Made by a program: the position numbers and the translations under genes
Assembly (NCBI RefSeq): GCF_001437125.1
Contig: NZ_JQCA01000020.1
Coordinates: 17,759 to 81,758 of the forward strand
Length of the DNA: 64,000 nucleotides
Direction of reading: 5' to 3'
DNA from: Levilactobacillus paucivorans
Lineage (GTDB): Bacteria > Bacillota > Bacilli > Lactobacillales > Lactobacillaceae
The notes under the pieces: generated by a model
Database searches by the model: none
What the model saw: only the letters and a program-made list of their open reading frames with translations
Told to the model about the DNA's origin: nothing
In this document: positions 46,435 to 57,505 of the stretch, piece by piece
Layout of the letters: each line of letters opens with the position of its first letter
Position numbering within the stretch: the first letter of the stretch is position 1

Positions 46435-49400
46435 GTGGACGAAGATCGCCATGCATTATTCGAAAAATTATTACAACAACTGGACTTGGCTGGTGAAGCC
46501 GTGCAGCCTTACTTTGCCACGGCCAGTATTGACCGTCTGACGGTGCACGAACAGTCCCGTCGGTGGCAATTCTATCTCAAGTTCGACCAGTTACTTCCGT
46601 TCACGGCATTCGTTGATTTTCAGAATCATTTGCAGGTGGCGTTTCGTGACATTGCCACCGTCGATGCGACTTTTCTGGTCGACCAACCGGAACTCACCAA
46701 CCGCGTGTTGGGAGATTACTGGGAGTGGGTCGTTAAAAATAGTCAGCTTACCGGGAGCTTGGTTCAGGAACTCTGCCAATCGCAGGTGCCGCAACTTGAT
46801 CCCGATGGCCGCGTGTTGCTATACGCTCAAAATGAAGTCGTTAAGAACTTTCTCAGTAATCAGGCCTTAGGGCCGCTCGAGGCTACTTACCGACAAGTCG
46901 GCTTCCCGAAATTTAACATTCAGGTGAAGGTCGACGAGTCCAAGTCACAGGCCAAGATCGAAGAATTTAAGGCCCGACAAGAGAAGACCGATGTCCAGTT
47001 GGCCCAACAGGCCGCCGCGGCCATCGAGAAGGCCAATCAGAAGCGTCAGAGTCAAGGCGACGTTGTAGCTGCCAGCGGACCGACTCAAATTGGGAAGGCC
47101 ATCAAGGGGGATCAACCGATCACCCGGATGGTGGATATCACCCAAGAAGAACGTTCTGTCGTGGTCGAAGGTTACGTCTTCGACAAGGAAGTGCGTAAAC
47201 TCCGTTCTGGTCGGCAACTCTTGACGTTGAAGATTACCGATTACACCTCGTCAATTGTGGTCAAGAAGTTCTCCCGGGGGGCCGAAGATGAGGCCCAATT
47301 TGCTGGTGTCGATGAAGGCGCCTGGGTAAAGGTTCGCGGGAGCGTCCAAGAGGATAGCTACATGCGTGACCTGGCCTTAAATGCCTATGATATCAACGAA
47401 GTGAAGCATGCGACGCGCCAAGACACGGCACCCGCCGATGAGAAGCGCGTGGAACTCCACTTACACACGTCCATGAGTCAGATGGATGCCACCAATCCGA
47501 TTGGCGATTACGTCAGTCGGGCCAAAAAGTGGGGGATGCCGGCCATGGCCATTACGGACCATGCCGACGTCCAAGGCTTCCCCGCAGCCTTTAATGCTGG
47601 GACCAAGGCCGGGATTAAGATGCTCTATGGGGTTGAAGCCAACCTGGTAGACGATGGGGTCCCAATCGGTTATAACAGTGCGCACGTGCCGTTAGACGGC
47701 GCAACCTATGTCGTCTTTGACGTGGAAACCACGGGACTCTCTGCCATTTATGACAAGGTGATCGAACTTTCCGCGGTGAAGATGGAGCATAAGAATGTCA
47801 TCGCTCAGTTCGAAGAGTTTATCGATCCGGGATTCCCCCTGTCAGAACAGACGACCAACCTGACCAGTATCACGGATGATATGGTGGCTGGATCCAAGTC
47901 TGAAGAAGAGGTCTTCAAACTCTTCCGCGAATTCTGTGGGGACGCCATCATCGTTGGTCATAACGTAACTTTCGATGTGGGGTTCATGAATACCGGATAT
48001 CAGCGTCACGGGATGCCGGAAATTCCCAATCCCATCATTGATACGTTGACGTTGGCCCGTTTCCTCTACCCGACGTTGAAGAGTTACCGGTTGAACACGT
48101 TGGCCAAGCGCTTCCACGTCAGCCTGGAGCACCATCACCGGGCCGTCTACGATGCCGAGTCCACCGGTCATCTGAATTATCTCTTCTTGAAGGATGCCGA
48201 GGACCGCTATGACATCCAGTACCACGACCAGCTCAACGATCACATGACGGACAACGATGCCTATAAGCACGCGCGTCCCAGCCATGCGATTCTGATTGCC
48301 AAGACGCAAGACGGGTTGAAGAATATGTTCCGTCTGGTGTCCGCCTCTAACGTGGATTACTTCTACCGGGTTCCACGGGTGCCGCGGAGTCTGTTAGACA
48401 AGTACCGCGATGGCATTATTGTCGGATCCGCTTGTTCATCGGGTGAAGTGTTCACGGCCATGATGCAAAAGGGTCAGGTCGAAGCCGCCGCCAAGGCTAA
48501 GTATTACGACTACCTGGAGGTTCAACCTAAGGCCGCCTACCAGCCGCTGATTGATTCGGGCTTGATTGCCGATGAGGCGAATCTCGAAGAAATTGTCAAA
48601 AACATGGTGAAGTTGGGGCATGACCTCAATAAGCCAGTGGTGGCCACGGGGGATGTCCATTACCTTGATCCCGAAGATTACATTTATCGTAAAATTTTAA
48701 TTCACTCACAAGGTGGGGCGAACCCGCTGAATCGGCAGGAATTACCGGATGCTCATTTCATGTCAACCAACGAGATGTTGGACGACTTTGCCTATCTGGG
48801 AGCCGAGACCGCTAAGGAAATCGTGGTGACCAACACCCAGAAGATTGCCAACGACGTGGATGAGGTTCACCCGTTGAAAGACAAGCTTTACACGCCGCGG
48901 ATGGAAGGGGCCGAAGATGAAATTCGGCAACGGACCATGGATACCGCGCACGCGTGGTATGGCGATCCCCTTCCTGAGGTGGTGCAACACCGGGTCGACC
49001 GGGAATTAAAGTCGATCATTGGGAACGGGTTCTCCGTGATTTACCTGATTGCGCAACGACTGGTAGCCAAGTCCAATAAGGACGGGTACTTGGTTGGGTC
49101 CCGGGGGTCCGTTGGATCCAGTGTCGTGGCGACGTTCACCGGGATTACTGAAGTGAACCCGTTGCCGCCACACTACCGTTGCCCCAACTGTCAGTATTCA
49201 CACTTCTATACCAAGGGTGAATACAGCTCAGGGTACGATTTACCAGAAAAGAACTGTCCCAAGTGTGGGACGTTGATGATCGGGGATGGCCACAATATCC
49301 CATTCGAAACCTTCTTAGGTTTCAAGGGGAACAAGGTGCCCGATATCGATTTGAACTTCTCTGGGGACTATCAACCCATTGCCCACAACTACACCAAGGT

Positions 49401-50772
49401 ATTGTTCGGGGAAAAGAATGTTTATCGGGCCGGAACTATCGGTACCGTGGCCGACAAGACCGGTTATGGGTACGTCAAGGCCTACGAACGTGACACCGAA
49501 CAGACCTTCAGGGGAGCCGAGATTGACCGTCTAGCCAAGGGTGTGACCGGAGTTAAACGCAACACCGGGCAACATCCCGCGGGGATTATCGTTGTGCCAG
49601 ACTATATGGATATCTACGACTTTACGCCGATCCAGTATCCGGCCGACGACCAGAACGCGGCTTGGCAAACGACCCACTTCGATTTCCATTCGATTCACGA
49701 TAACATTTTGAAGATCGATATCCTGGGGCATGATGATCCCACGATGATCCGGACCCTACAAGATTTGTCTGGGGTTGATCCGCAGACGATTCCAATGGAT
49801 GATCCGGGTGTCATGGCGTTGTTCTCCGGGACCGATTCGCTCGGCGTTACCCCTGAGCAGATTCAGTCCAAGACGGGGACGTTGGGTGTGCCAGAATTCG
49901 GGACGCGGTTTGTTCGCGGTATGCTGGAAGAAACCCATCCACAAAATTACTCGCAACTCCTACAAATTTCTGGACTGTCTCACGGGACCGACGTGTGGTT
50001 GGGGAATGCCGAAGAACTGATTAAGAACGGCACCGCCACCATCGCCAACGTTATTGGTTGTCGGGATAACATCATGACCGACTTGATTAACTTCGGGTTG
50101 GACTCTGAGACTTCCTTCCAAGTCATGGAACATGTGCGGAAGGGGCGGGGGATTCCCGACGAATGGCAAGAGAAGATGAAGGCAACCGACTGTCCCGACT
50201 GGTACATTGATTCTTGTTTGAAGATCAAGTACATGTTCCCGCGAGCCCATGCCGCAGCCTACGTGCTGATGGCGCTCCGGGTAGCGTACTTCAAGGTCTA
50301 CTTCCCAATCATTTACTACGCCGCTTACTTCTCCGTGCGGGCCGACGACTTCGACGTTGTCGCCATGTCACAAGGCAAGACGGCGGTAAAGGCTGCGATG
50401 AAGGCCATCAATGACCAGGGGATGGACGCCTCTACCAAGGATAAGAATCTCCTGACCGTGTTGGAACTCGCCAATGAAATGTTGGAACGGGGTTACAACT
50501 TCAAGATGATTGATCTGGAAAAGTCCGATGCTGCTGACTGGATTATCGATGGTGACACGCTGATTGCGCCATTCCAAGCCGCTCCTGGCTTGGGGTTGAA
50601 CGTGGCCAAGCAGATCGTGGCCGCACGTAATGACCGGCCATTCATTTCCAAGGAAGACCTGGCCAAACGAGGCAAGGTTTCCAAGACCATCATTGACTTC
50701 ATGACCGAGAACGGCGTTTTGACCGGGTTACCTGATGAAAATCAGCTCAGTTTATTCGACGATATGATGTAG
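46435..50772 (+). CDS. polC: DNA polymerase III PolC (Gram-positive replicase)
   Basis: Main replicative polymerase alpha subunit with its own proofreading exonuclease. The 1445 residues match the family. Domains: N-terminal region, OB fold (about 235-325), PHP domain with [14 protein letters not shown] (about 340), inserted 3'-5' exonuclease starting [11 protein letters not shown] (about 425), PHP remainder, polymerase core with zinc-type CPNC and CPKC pairs (about 916-945) and [10 protein letters not shown] (about 970). The GTG at 46435 lies 7 nt after AAAGGAG; the frame extends 14 codons further without a site. Confidence 0.97.
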   Translation: MDEDRHALFEKLLQQLDLAGEAVQPYFATASIDRLTVHEQSRRWQFYLKFDQLLPFTAFVDFQNHLQVAFRDIATVDATFLVDQPELTNRVLGDYWEWVVKNSQLTGSLVQELCQSQVPQLDPDGRVLLYAQNEVVKNFLSNQALGPLEATYRQVGFPKFNIQVKVDESKSQAKIEEFKARQEKTDVQLAQQAAAAIEKANQKRQSQGDVVAASGPTQIGKAIKGDQPITRMVDITQEERSVVVEGYVFDKEVRKLRSGRQLLTLKITDYTSSIVVKKFSRGAEDEAQFAGVDEGAWVKVRGSVQEDSYMRDLALNAYDINEVKHATRQDTAPADEKRVELHLHTSMSQMDATNPIGDYVSRAKKWGMPAMAITDHADVQGFPAAFNAGTKAGIKMLYGVEANLVDDGVPIGYNSAHVPLDGATYVVFDVETTGLSAIYDKVIELSAVKMEHKNVIAQFEEFIDPGFPLSEQTTNLTSITDDMVAGSKSEEEVFKLFREFCGDAIIVGHNVTFDVGFMNTGYQRHGMPEIPNPIIDTLTLARFLYPTLKSYRLNTLAKRFHVSLEHHHRAVYDAESTGHLNYLFLKDAEDRYDIQYHDQLNDHMTDNDAYKHARPSHAILIAKTQDGLKNMFRLVSASNVDYFYRVPRVPRSLLDKYRDGIIVGSACSSGEVFTAMMQKGQVEAAAKAKYYDYLEVQPKAAYQPLIDSGLIADEANLEEIVKNMVKLGHDLNKPVVATGDVHYLDPEDYIYRKILIHSQGGANPLNRQELPDAHFMSTNEMLDDFAYLGAETAKEIVVTNTQKIANDVDEVHPLKDKLYTPRMEGAEDEIRQRTMDTAHAWYGDPLPEVVQHRVDRELKSIIGNGFSVIYLIAQRLVAKSNKDGYLVGSRGSVGSSVVATFTGITEVNPLPPHYRCPNCQYSHFYTKGEYSSGYDLPEKNCPKCGTLMIGDGHNIPFETFLGFKGNKVPDIDLNFSGDYQPIAHNYTKVLFGEKNVYRAGTIGTVADKTGYGYVKAYERDTEQTFRGAEIDRLAKGVTGVKRNTGQHPAGIIVVPDYMDIYDFTPIQYPADDQNAAWQTTHFDFHSIHDNILKIDILGHDDPTMIRTLQDLSGVDPQTIPMDDPGVMALFSGTDSLGVTPEQIQSKTGTLGVPEFGTRFVRGMLEETHPQNYSQLLQISGLSHGTDVWLGNAEELIKNGTATIANVIGCRDNIMTDLINFGLDSETSFQVMEHVRKGRGIPDEWQEKMKATDCPDWYIDSCLKIKYMFPRAHAAAYVLMALRVAYFKVYFPIIYYAAYFSVRADDFDVVAMSQGKTAVKAAMKAINDQGMDASTKDKNLLTVLELANEMLERGYNFKMIDLEKSDAADWIIDGDTLIAPFQAAPGLGLNVAKQIVAARNDRPFISKEDLAKRGKVSKTIIDFMTENGVLTGLPDENQLSLFDDMM

Positions 50773-50817
50773 ACCTTCCCAACCCGCAAATAACCGGCTT
50801 AGACACCATGGTAACGC

Positions 50818-50845
50818 TTACAATACCCGTCAAGTGTGTTACAAT
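50818..50845 (+). promoter_or_regulatory. Promoter of the small membrane protein gene
   Basis: TTACAA (50818-50823) and TACAAT (50840-50845) with 16-bp spacing, about 50 bp before the start. Confidence 0.6.
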
Positions 50846-50897
50846 GAAAGTGAGGAATAGAGAACTTTGATCACTTTAACGAAAGCGGGTGTTCACC

Positions 50898-51170
50898 ATG
50901 CTCCGGCACTTTACGAGGTTACCAGATGGGTGGATTTTTCTGGCAGGTTATTGTCTGATTGGTTTGGGTTACATTCTGTGTGGACTAGTAGCTAGCGTCA
51001 CGGCTGTCCCGTTTCTGACGGTCGTGGTGGGTTATTTCCTGATAGCGTTCGTGTTGACCGCCATTAAGGCTTTTAGTTTAAAGGAAATGGCACTGAATCG
51101 ACTTAATTTATTGGTATTTGAATTTATCACGATTGTGGGATTTGTGATCCTGCTGGTAACGGAGTTTTAG
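50898..51170 (+). CDS. Small membrane protein, function unknown
   Basis: A 90-residue hydrophobic protein with about three membrane helices (residues 12-34, 39-58 and 68-88). I chose the ATG at 50898; a GTG three codons earlier is equally open, and the ribosome site (GCGGGTG) is weak. Family not recognised. It sits alone between polC and the rimP operon, with its own promoter. Confidence 0.6.
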   Translation: MLRHFTRLPDGWIFLAGYCLIGLGYILCGLVASVTAVPFLTVVVGYFLIAFVLTAIKAFSLKEMALNRLNLLVFEFITIVGFVILLVTEF

Positions 51171-51243
51171 TCACCAGCGGATCGGTTGCAATCCCGCGGC
51201 ATGTGTAGTAAAGTAATGGTTGTAGTTAAACTCGTTTTTAAAT

Positions 51244-51271
51244 GAGTGAGCAGTTTATGCTCACTCTTTTT
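51244..51271 (+). terminator. Terminator-like hairpin just upstream of rimP
   Basis: A 9-bp perfect stem (51244-51252 with 51258-51266), GTTTA-type loop and a T-run 51267-51271, ending 28 nt before the rimP start. It may end the upstream gene's transcript or act as a leader attenuator for the rimP-nusA operon. Confidence 0.7.
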
Positions 51272-51299
51272 AATGGAAAAATGTAGGAGGCGGAATTCT

Positions 51300-51773
51300 T
51301 TGAGTACTGTCGTCGAGAGTGTGACGGCCCTAGCCCAGCCAATTGTGGCGCATCATCAGTTTGAATTAGTTGACGTGGAGTTTGTCAAAGAAGGTAAGAG
51401 CTGGTACCTACTGGTCTACATTGACAAGCCCGGAGGCATTAATATTGAGGAATGTGCAATGGTCAGTGATGAACTATCCGAGAAGCTGGATAGCTTGGAT
51501 CCAGATCCAATTCCTCAGGCCTATTTTCTCGAAGTATCCTCTCCGGGTGCCGAGCGGCCATTGAAGAAGCCGGCCGATTTTGAACGGGCCGTGGGTGATT
51601 ACATCCACGTTTCCCTGTATCAAAAGATTGGTCAGAGCAAGGTTTACGAGGGAACCTTGGAGAAATTAGAGGCAGAATCCCTAGACCTTAAGGTCAACCT
51701 CAAGGGACGCATCAAGACGTTAACCATTCCACGTGATGCGATTGCCCAAGCCCGGTTAGCTGTCAAGTTCTAA
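51300..51773 (+). CDS. rimP: Ribosome maturation factor RimP
   Basis: Needed for 30S assembly. The 157 residues carry the YhbC/RimP core: [25 protein letters not shown]-like [11 protein letters not shown], and the C-terminal SH3-like domain. The start is a TTG at 51300, 9 nt after AGGAGG; 18 upstream in-frame codons run through the T-run of the leader hairpin and are unlikely to be coding. nusA follows after 24 nt. Confidence 0.93.
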   Translation: MSTVVESVTALAQPIVAHHQFELVDVEFVKEGKSWYLLVYIDKPGGINIEECAMVSDELSEKLDSLDPDPIPQAYFLEVSSPGAERPLKKPADFERAVGDYIHVSLYQKIGQSKVYEGTLEKLEAESLDLKVNLKGRIKTLTIPRDAIAQARLAVKF

Positions 51774-51797
51774 CTTAATTAAGGAGCGAAACACAAC

Positions 51798-53024
51798 ATG
51801 AGTAAAGAATTATTGGGTGCCTTAGACGTCCTTGAGACGGAAAAAGGGATCGCAAAGTCAGTGGTTATCGACGCCTTAGAAGCAGCCTTAGTGTCTGCTT
51901 ACAAGCGTAACTATGACCAAGCACAAAACGTTGAAGTCGAATTCGACCAGAAGAAGGGGAACATTCACGTCTTTGCTGTGAAGAAGGTCGTGGACCAAGT
52001 CTACGATTCCCGTTTGGAAGTCGGTTTGGATGAAGCCTTGGCCATCAACAAGGGTTACGAATTAGGCGATGACATCAAGTTTGAAGTGACGCCGAAGAAC
52101 TTTGGCCGGATCGCGGCACAGACCGCCAAGCAAGTGATCTTGCAACGGGTCCGTGAAGCTGAACGGAACATCATCTTCGATCAATACAGCCAATACGAAA
52201 ATGAAATCGTAACGGGTGAAGTTGAACGTCAGGACTCGCGTTTCGTTTATGTGAGCCTGGGTAAGGTCGAAGCCGTCATGGGTCGTCAAGACCAGATGCC
52301 TAACGAAACCTACCGGATTCACGACCGTATCAAGGTTTACGTGACCCGCGTGGAAAATGCCACCAAGGGTCCCCAGGTCTTCGTTAGCCGGACCCACGCC
52401 GATTTATTGAAGCGTTTGTTCGAAGAAGAAGTGCCTGAAATCTATGATGGGACCGTTGAAATCATGGCGATTGCCCGTGAAGCCGGCGACAGAGCCAAGG
52501 TTGCCGTTCGTTCGAACAACCCTGACATCGACCCCGTCGGAACCAGTGTTGGCCCTCGTGGACAACGGGTTCAGACGATCGTTAACGAACTCGGTGGCGA
52601 AAACATGGATATCGTTGAATGGACCGATGACGAGGCTAAGTTCATTGCGAACGCCTTGAACCCAGCCGAAGTGCTCGACGTCATCTTTGACCCGAACAAC
52701 GAACGGGCTTGTGAAGTTATCGTGCCCGACTATCAATTGTCATTAGCGATCGGTAAGCGTGGGCAAAATGCCCGGTTAGCCGCTAAGTTGACAGGTTACA
52801 AGATTGATATCAAATCAGAATCCGAAGCGTCTGCTATAATGGAAGCTGATCAGGAAACGACTGCTGATGCAACTCCCGCTGACGAAGAAGCCACGGCGGC
52901 TGCAGACCAAGAAGCACCGGTTGCTGACAGTGAAGATGTTGCATCTGATGTGACACCAGCCGACGATGCAACCCCGTCAGACGCCCCTGAAGACGCCAGC
53001 GACGATTCAACGACGGCAGAATAA
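51798..53024 (+). CDS. nusA: Transcription factor NusA
   Basis: Binds RNA polymerase and controls pausing and termination. The 408 residues show the N-terminal polymerase-binding domain, S1 (ENEIVTGEVERQDSRFVYV, about residue 134) and two KH domains (VGPRGQRVQTIV and IGKRGQNARLAA). An acidic tail of about 65 residues (positions 345-408, rich in Ala, Asp, Glu, Thr) extends past the Bacillus-type length. The ATG follows AAGGAGCGAAACACAAC. Confidence 0.97.
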   Translation: MSKELLGALDVLETEKGIAKSVVIDALEAALVSAYKRNYDQAQNVEVEFDQKKGNIHVFAVKKVVDQVYDSRLEVGLDEALAINKGYELGDDIKFEVTPKNFGRIAAQTAKQVILQRVREAERNIIFDQYSQYENEIVTGEVERQDSRFVYVSLGKVEAVMGRQDQMPNETYRIHDRIKVYVTRVENATKGPQVFVSRTHADLLKRLFEEEVPEIYDGTVEIMAIAREAGDRAKVAVRSNNPDIDPVGTSVGPRGQRVQTIVNELGGENMDIVEWTDDEAKFIANALNPAEVLDVIFDPNNERACEVIVPDYQLSLAIGKRGQNARLAAKLTGYKIDIKSESEASAIMEADQETTADATPADEEATAAADQEAPVADSEDVASDVTPADDATPSDAPEDASDDSTTAE

Positions 53025-53051
53025 TACCCATCTCAAGGAGGTTTGGGGCTT

Positions 53052-53348
53052 ATGAAACAACGTAAGGTTCCGTTACGCAAAGACATTGTAACGGGAGAAA
53101 TGGCACCCAAGAAGCAGTTGGTTCGTGTGGTTCGCAACCAACAGCAAGAGGTCAGCATTGACCCAACCGGGAAGCAATCCGGCCGTGGGGCCTACATCGC
53201 CTTAGATGTTGCCGTTGCAAAACGGGCTAAGGCGGAACGGACTTTTGACCACGTGTTTGACGTTAAGATCGATGACCAGTTCTATGACGATTTGATCGCT
53301 TACGTTGACCACCAACAAGCACGACGAGAATTATTCGATCATGACTAA
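53052..53348 (+). CDS. ylxR: YlxR (DUF448) RNA-binding protein
   Basis: A 98-residue basic protein with PLRKDIVTGEMAPKKQLVRVV and GKQSGRGAYI, the hallmarks of the YlxR family; homologues bind RNA or affect RNase P. I chose the ATG at 53052, 10 nt after AAGGAGG. It overlaps the following gene by 8 nt. Confidence 0.92.
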   Translation: MKQRKVPLRKDIVTGEMAPKKQLVRVVRNQQQEVSIDPTGKQSGRGAYIALDVAVAKRAKAERTFDHVFDVKIDDQFYDDLIAYVDHQQARRELFDHD

Positions 53349-53646
53349 TTCCGAGCGTGCCTTACAACTCTTAGGTTTGGTTCGGCGGGCAGGTAAGCTG
53401 ACCACCGGCGAAACCTTTGTCTTGGCCGCAGTGCGTGATGGCTCAGCCAAATTGGTCTTACTCGCGAGTGATGCGGGTCAGAGTAGCCAAAAACAATTTC
53501 GCGACAAGACCACGAGTTACGATGTTCCATTAAACGAAGACTTTACGAAAGACCAGTTGAGCACGGCCATTGGGTCAGCGCGCACGGTCATCGCAATTAC
53601 AGATCCGGGATTCGTCCGGAAGTTACAAACATTACTTGCTAAGTAG
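53341..53646 (+). CDS. ylxQ: YlxQ, L7Ae-type RNA-binding protein
   Basis: A 101-residue protein of the L7Ae/L30e fold, with LLGLVRRAGKLTTGE and AKLVLLASDAG. Related to ribosomal protein L7Ae and K-turn binding proteins. The ATG at 53341 overlaps the ylxR stop, in keeping with coupled translation; 12 further upstream codons overlap ylxR without a site. Confidence 0.92.
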   Translation: MTNSERALQLLGLVRRAGKLTTGETFVLAAVRDGSAKLVLLASDAGQSSQKQFRDKTTSYDVPLNEDFTKDQLSTAIGSARTVIAITDPGFVRKLQTLLAK

Positions 53647-53693
53647 CCGCCTGACGTTCTCGTGATCGACAGAAATTAAAGGAGTGTGAAGAT

Positions 53694-56108
53694 ATGGGGA
53701 AAAAGCGAATTTATGAACTCGCCAAAGAAATTAATGTCTCCAGTAAACAAATCATTGCGAAGGCCGAAGAAAAAGGCTTTCCGGTGAAAAACCACATGTC
53801 AACGCTCGGCGAGAACGAAGAACGTCAGCTACGGGCTGCTTTTTCTAAGAAGCAGCCAGTGGCATCCCAAGCTAAGCCTGCTAAGACCCAAGCCGCACGA
53901 CCAGCGCAACATCGGTCGACGACTGGGGCCGCTAAGCCAGCAAACAAGACGAGCCAAAATGGCAAGTCAGCGGGACAAAGCCACGGCCAAGCCAACGCCT
54001 CTCACCAGGCCAATGGCAACAGTCGTCCGAAGTCACAGACGACCAGCCAACGGTCCGGTCAGAACAAGCCGCAAGGTCAGCAACACAATACTAATAAAAA
54101 TAACAGCCAGTCTGGAAGTCACCGTCAAGAGCAACACAATTCCGGCACCGGCAGATTTGGTGGAAGTTTGAATAATAATACGAATAATAGTAATGGACGC
54201 CGTTCCAGCAACAGCCGCGGCGGCCGTAATAACCGCAACAACCGGAACAATAACCGGCGGCGGAACAACAATAACCGTTACAAGAAGAACCAACGGATTA
54301 AAGATGTGAACCAACACAAGGGTGCACCAGAACGTAAGAACAAGGCATTGCCAGATGTTCTGGTATACTCCGATGGGATGAACGCCCAAGACCTGGCCAA
54401 GATCTTACACCGTTCATCTGCTGAAATCGTCAAGAAGTTATTCATGTTGGGCGTTATGGTTAACCAAAACCAATCCCTCGACAAGGATACGATTGAAATC
54501 TTGGCTGACGACTACGGTATCGAAGCCCAAGAAAAGGTTCAAGTTGACGTGACCGATATCGACAAGTTCTTCGATGCCGAAATGGCTAACACGGACCACT
54601 TGGCGCCACGGGCACCAGTTGTCACGATCATGGGACACGTTGACCATGGTAAGACCACATTATTGGACCACTTACGTCACTCCCACATCACGGCTGGTGA
54701 AGCCGGTGGGATCACGCAAGCCATCGGGGCTTACCAAGTCCACTACAACGATAAGACCATCACGTTCTTGGATACCCCAGGACATGCGGCCTTTACCGAA
54801 ATGCGGGCCCGTGGTGCTGAAATCACCGATATCACCGTGCTGGTGGTTGCCGCCGATGATGGTGTCATGCCACAAACTATCGAAGCCATTCACCATGCGA
54901 AGGCTGCCGGCACACCAATTATCGTTGCTGTTAACAAGATCGATAAGCCAGGTGCTAACCCGAACCACGTGATGGAACAGTTGACGGAATACGAATTGAT
55001 TCCTGAAGACTGGGGTGGCGATACCATCTTCGTTGAGATCTCAGCGAAGTTTGGGAAGAACATCGATGAATTACTCGACATGATCTTGCTCCAAGCTGAA
55101 GTGCTGGAATTAAAGGCTAACCCAGAACAAAATGGGGCCGGTTCTGTTATCGAAGCACGTTTGGACCAAGGTAAGGGTTCCGTTGCCACCTTGCTGGTGC
55201 AACAAGGGACCTTACACGTTGGGGACCCAATCGTGGTTGGGAACACCTTCGGGCGTGTCCGGACCATGGTTAACGAACGGGGTCGTCGTATCAAGGACGC
55301 CGTTCCAGCAACGCCAGTGGAAATTACTGGGTTGAGCGATGTGCCAGAAGCCGGGGACCGTTTCGTGGTCTTCGACGACGAAAAGACGGCCAGAGCTGCC
55401 GGTGAAGAACGGGCTAAGGAAGCCTTGATTCAAGACCGGAAGAACACCAGCCACGTCACGTTGGACAACCTCTTCGACTCCCTCAAGGAAGGCGAAATGA
55501 AGGAAGTTGACGTGATCATCAAGGCCGATGTTCAAGGTTCCGTTGAAGCCTTGGCAGGTAGCTTGAAGAAGATCGAAGTTTCCGGTGTGCGGGTAAATAT
55601 CATTCACTCCGCCGTTGGGGCCATTAACGAAAGTGATGTGACCTTGGCCGAAGCCTCAGACGCGATCATCATCGGGTTCAACGTTCGTCCTACGCCACAA
55701 GCACGTTCACAGGCTGATTCCGACAAGGTTGATATTCGCTTGCACAATGTCATTTACAATGCCATCGATGAGATCGAAACGGCTATGAAGGGTCTGCTTG
55801 AACCAACGTACAAGGAAGAAGTTATTGGTCAAGTTGAAGTTCGTCAAATCTACCATGCATCCAAGGTCGGCACGATCGTTGGTGGGATGGTTACGGATGG
55901 TAAGGTAACGTCCGACAGTGACGTCCGGTTAATCCGTGACGGCGTTGTGATTTACGAAGGTAAGCTGGGCTCCCTCAAGCGGTTCAAGGATGACGCTAAG
56001 GAAGTTAAGCAAGGCTTTGAATTAGGATTAACGATTGAGAACTACAATGACGTTAAGGTGGACGATGTGATCGAAGCCTACGTGATGAAGGAAGTTCCTG
56101 TTAAATAA
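53694..56108 (+). CDS. infB: Translation initiation factor IF-2
   Basis: GTPase that places initiator tRNA. The 804 residues contain an N-terminal IF2N helix ([20 protein letters not shown]), a low-complexity stretch of about 150 residues (53-205) rich in Asn, Arg, Ser, Gly and Gln, a second IF2N region ([16 protein letters not shown]), the G domain with [12 protein letters not shown] (about residue 313), DTPGHAAF and NKID, and C-terminal domains. The ATG follows AAAGGAGTGTGAAGAT. The gene continues the rimP-nusA-ylxR-ylxQ operon and is followed by rbfA. Confidence 0.97.
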   Translation: MGKKRIYELAKEINVSSKQIIAKAEEKGFPVKNHMSTLGENEERQLRAAFSKKQPVASQAKPAKTQAARPAQHRSTTGAAKPANKTSQNGKSAGQSHGQANASHQANGNSRPKSQTTSQRSGQNKPQGQQHNTNKNNSQSGSHRQEQHNSGTGRFGGSLNNNTNNSNGRRSSNSRGGRNNRNNRNNNRRRNNNNRYKKNQRIKDVNQHKGAPERKNKALPDVLVYSDGMNAQDLAKILHRSSAEIVKKLFMLGVMVNQNQSLDKDTIEILADDYGIEAQEKVQVDVTDIDKFFDAEMANTDHLAPRAPVVTIMGHVDHGKTTLLDHLRHSHITAGEAGGITQAIGAYQVHYNDKTITFLDTPGHAAFTEMRARGAEITDITVLVVAADDGVMPQTIEAIHHAKAAGTPIIVAVNKIDKPGANPNHVMEQLTEYELIPEDWGGDTIFVEISAKFGKNIDELLDMILLQAEVLELKANPEQNGAGSVIEARLDQGKGSVATLLVQQGTLHVGDPIVVGNTFGRVRTMVNERGRRIKDAVPATPVEITGLSDVPEAGDRFVVFDDEKTARAAGEERAKEALIQDRKNTSHVTLDNLFDSLKEGEMKEVDVIIKADVQGSVEALAGSLKKIEVSGVRVNIIHSAVGAINESDVTLAEASDAIIIGFNVRPTPQARSQADSDKVDIRLHNVIYNAIDEIETAMKGLLEPTYKEEVIGQVEVRQIYHASKVGTIVGGMVTDGKVTSDSDVRLIRDGVVIYEGKLGSLKRFKDDAKEVKQGFELGLTIENYNDVKVDDVIEAYVMKEVPVK

Positions 56109-56127
56109 AAATCGGAGGCAAACAGTC

Positions 56128-56481
56128 ATGGCACAATATCGAGTTGGCCGGTTGGAACAAGAAATCCAACGGGAAGTTACGGATATTTTACTAAAACGTG
56201 TTCGCGACCCACGGGTTGATGGCGTCACCGTTACCGGTGTCGAAGTTACCGGTGATTTACAACAGGCGACGATTTACTACAGTATTTTATCGGACAAGGC
56301 TTCTTCCGCCGAAAAGACGGCAGAGGGCTTGAAGAAGGCTACGGGACTGATTCGTTCCGAACTTGGTTCGCGGCTGAGCATCTACAAGACGCCGGAATTA
56401 ACGTTCGAACAAGACGCATCTGTTCGTTACGGTAGTCGGATCGATGAATTGCTTAATGATCTCCACCACCAAGAAAAGTAA
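56128..56481 (+). CDS. rbfA: Ribosome-binding factor A
   Basis: Cold-shock KH-type protein needed for 16S rRNA maturation. The 117 residues include the N-terminal RVGRLEQEIQREVTDILLKR block, DPRVDGVTVTGVEVTGDL and DASVRYGSRIDELLNDL at the end. The ATG follows CGGAGGCAAACAGTC, 19 nt after infB. A terminator follows. Confidence 0.96.
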   Translation: MAQYRVGRLEQEIQREVTDILLKRVRDPRVDGVTVTGVEVTGDLQQATIYYSILSDKASSAEKTAEGLKKATGLIRSELGSRLSIYKTPELTFEQDASVRYGSRIDELLNDLHHQEK

Positions 56482-56502
56482 CACGGGTTGTAGAGAACAG
56501 GA

Positions 56503-56537
56503 AGGCGTTGGTCCAATTGGGCCAACGCCTTTTTTTG
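56503..56537 (+). terminator. Terminator after rbfA
   Basis: A 12-bp stem with one G-U pair (56503-56514 with 56519-56530), AATT loop and an eight-T run. Confidence 0.92.
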
Positions 56538-56572
56538 CCCCAAATGATAGCGTTGAAATGGAGGAAGACATT

Positions 56573-57481
56573 ATGAATGGCATTATTCCCCTGTATAAAG
56601 AACGAGGACTCACAAGCTTTGACTGTGTGGCAAAGTTACGCCACATCCTGCATACCAAGAAGGTGGGGCACAGCGGGACGCTGGACCCGAGCGTAGATGG
56701 GGTCCTTCCCATCTGCATCGGTAGTGCGACGAAGGTGGTTCCCTACCTCATGGGTTCTGGGAAAATTTATCGTGGCACCTTAACCCTGGGTCTGGCCACG
56801 ACGACCGAAGACTTAGATGGGGACGTGATCGACCGGCAACCATTGACCACAGCTTTTACGGCTGACCAATTGATTCAGGCCGCCGCAGCCTTGACGGGCA
56901 CCATTCAACAGACACCACCGATGTACTCCGCGGTTAAGGTCAATGGCCGTAAGCTCTACGAGTATGCCCGCGCGGGTGAGACGGTGGAACGGCCGACGCG
57001 GACGATTACGGTTACCCGTTTTGACCTCACCACGCCCGGTGACTTCGATGCCGAACAGGGGACCCAGACCGTCGCATTTGAGATTGCTTGTTCCAAAGGA
57101 ACCTACGTGCGCACCTTAGCCGTTGACTTGGGTCGCCAGTTAGGGGTCCCAGCCGTCATGGCCTCACTCACTCGGATCAAGAGCGGCGGGTTCACCCTGG
57201 ACCAAGCCGTTACCTTGGACGAGGTGGCCGCTGCGATGGCCGCTGAGGACTTGTCACCAATCTTACGGCCGATTGACTACGCCTTGACCCAGTACCCGCA
57301 CGTGGCTCTCTCAGAGCGTCTGTGGGGATTGGTCAAGAACGGGGTGTTCCTCGATCAGGCTCAAGTTGGCAGTACCGAACCAATCGTGGCCCTGAGTTAT
57401 GCGGGGGCAACGAAATGTCTGTATCAATTTTTACCCGAAAAGCAGCAATATAAACCACTCAAAATGTTTGCAGTGGACTAA
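56573..57481 (+). CDS. truB: tRNA pseudouridine-55 synthase
   Basis: Makes pseudouridine 55 in the tRNA T loop. The 302 residues start MNGIIPLYKERGLTSFD and carry HSGTLDPSVDGVLPI with the catalytic Asp38; a PUA-type C-terminus follows. The ATG is 8 nt after GGAGG. The frame extends upstream through the rbfA terminator, which is not coding. ribF follows 24 nt after the stop. Confidence 0.96.
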   Translation: MNGIIPLYKERGLTSFDCVAKLRHILHTKKVGHSGTLDPSVDGVLPICIGSATKVVPYLMGSGKIYRGTLTLGLATTTEDLDGDVIDRQPLTTAFTADQLIQAAAALTGTIQQTPPMYSAVKVNGRKLYEYARAGETVERPTRTITVTRFDLTTPGDFDAEQGTQTVAFEIACSKGTYVRTLAVDLGRQLGVPAVMASLTRIKSGGFTLDQAVTLDEVAAAMAAEDLSPILRPIDYALTQYPHVALSERLWGLVKNGVFLDQAQVGSTEPIVALSYAGATKCLYQFLPEKQQYKPLKMFAVD

Positions 57482-57505
57482 GATTTTTGGAAAGAGGTGT
57501 CAAAC

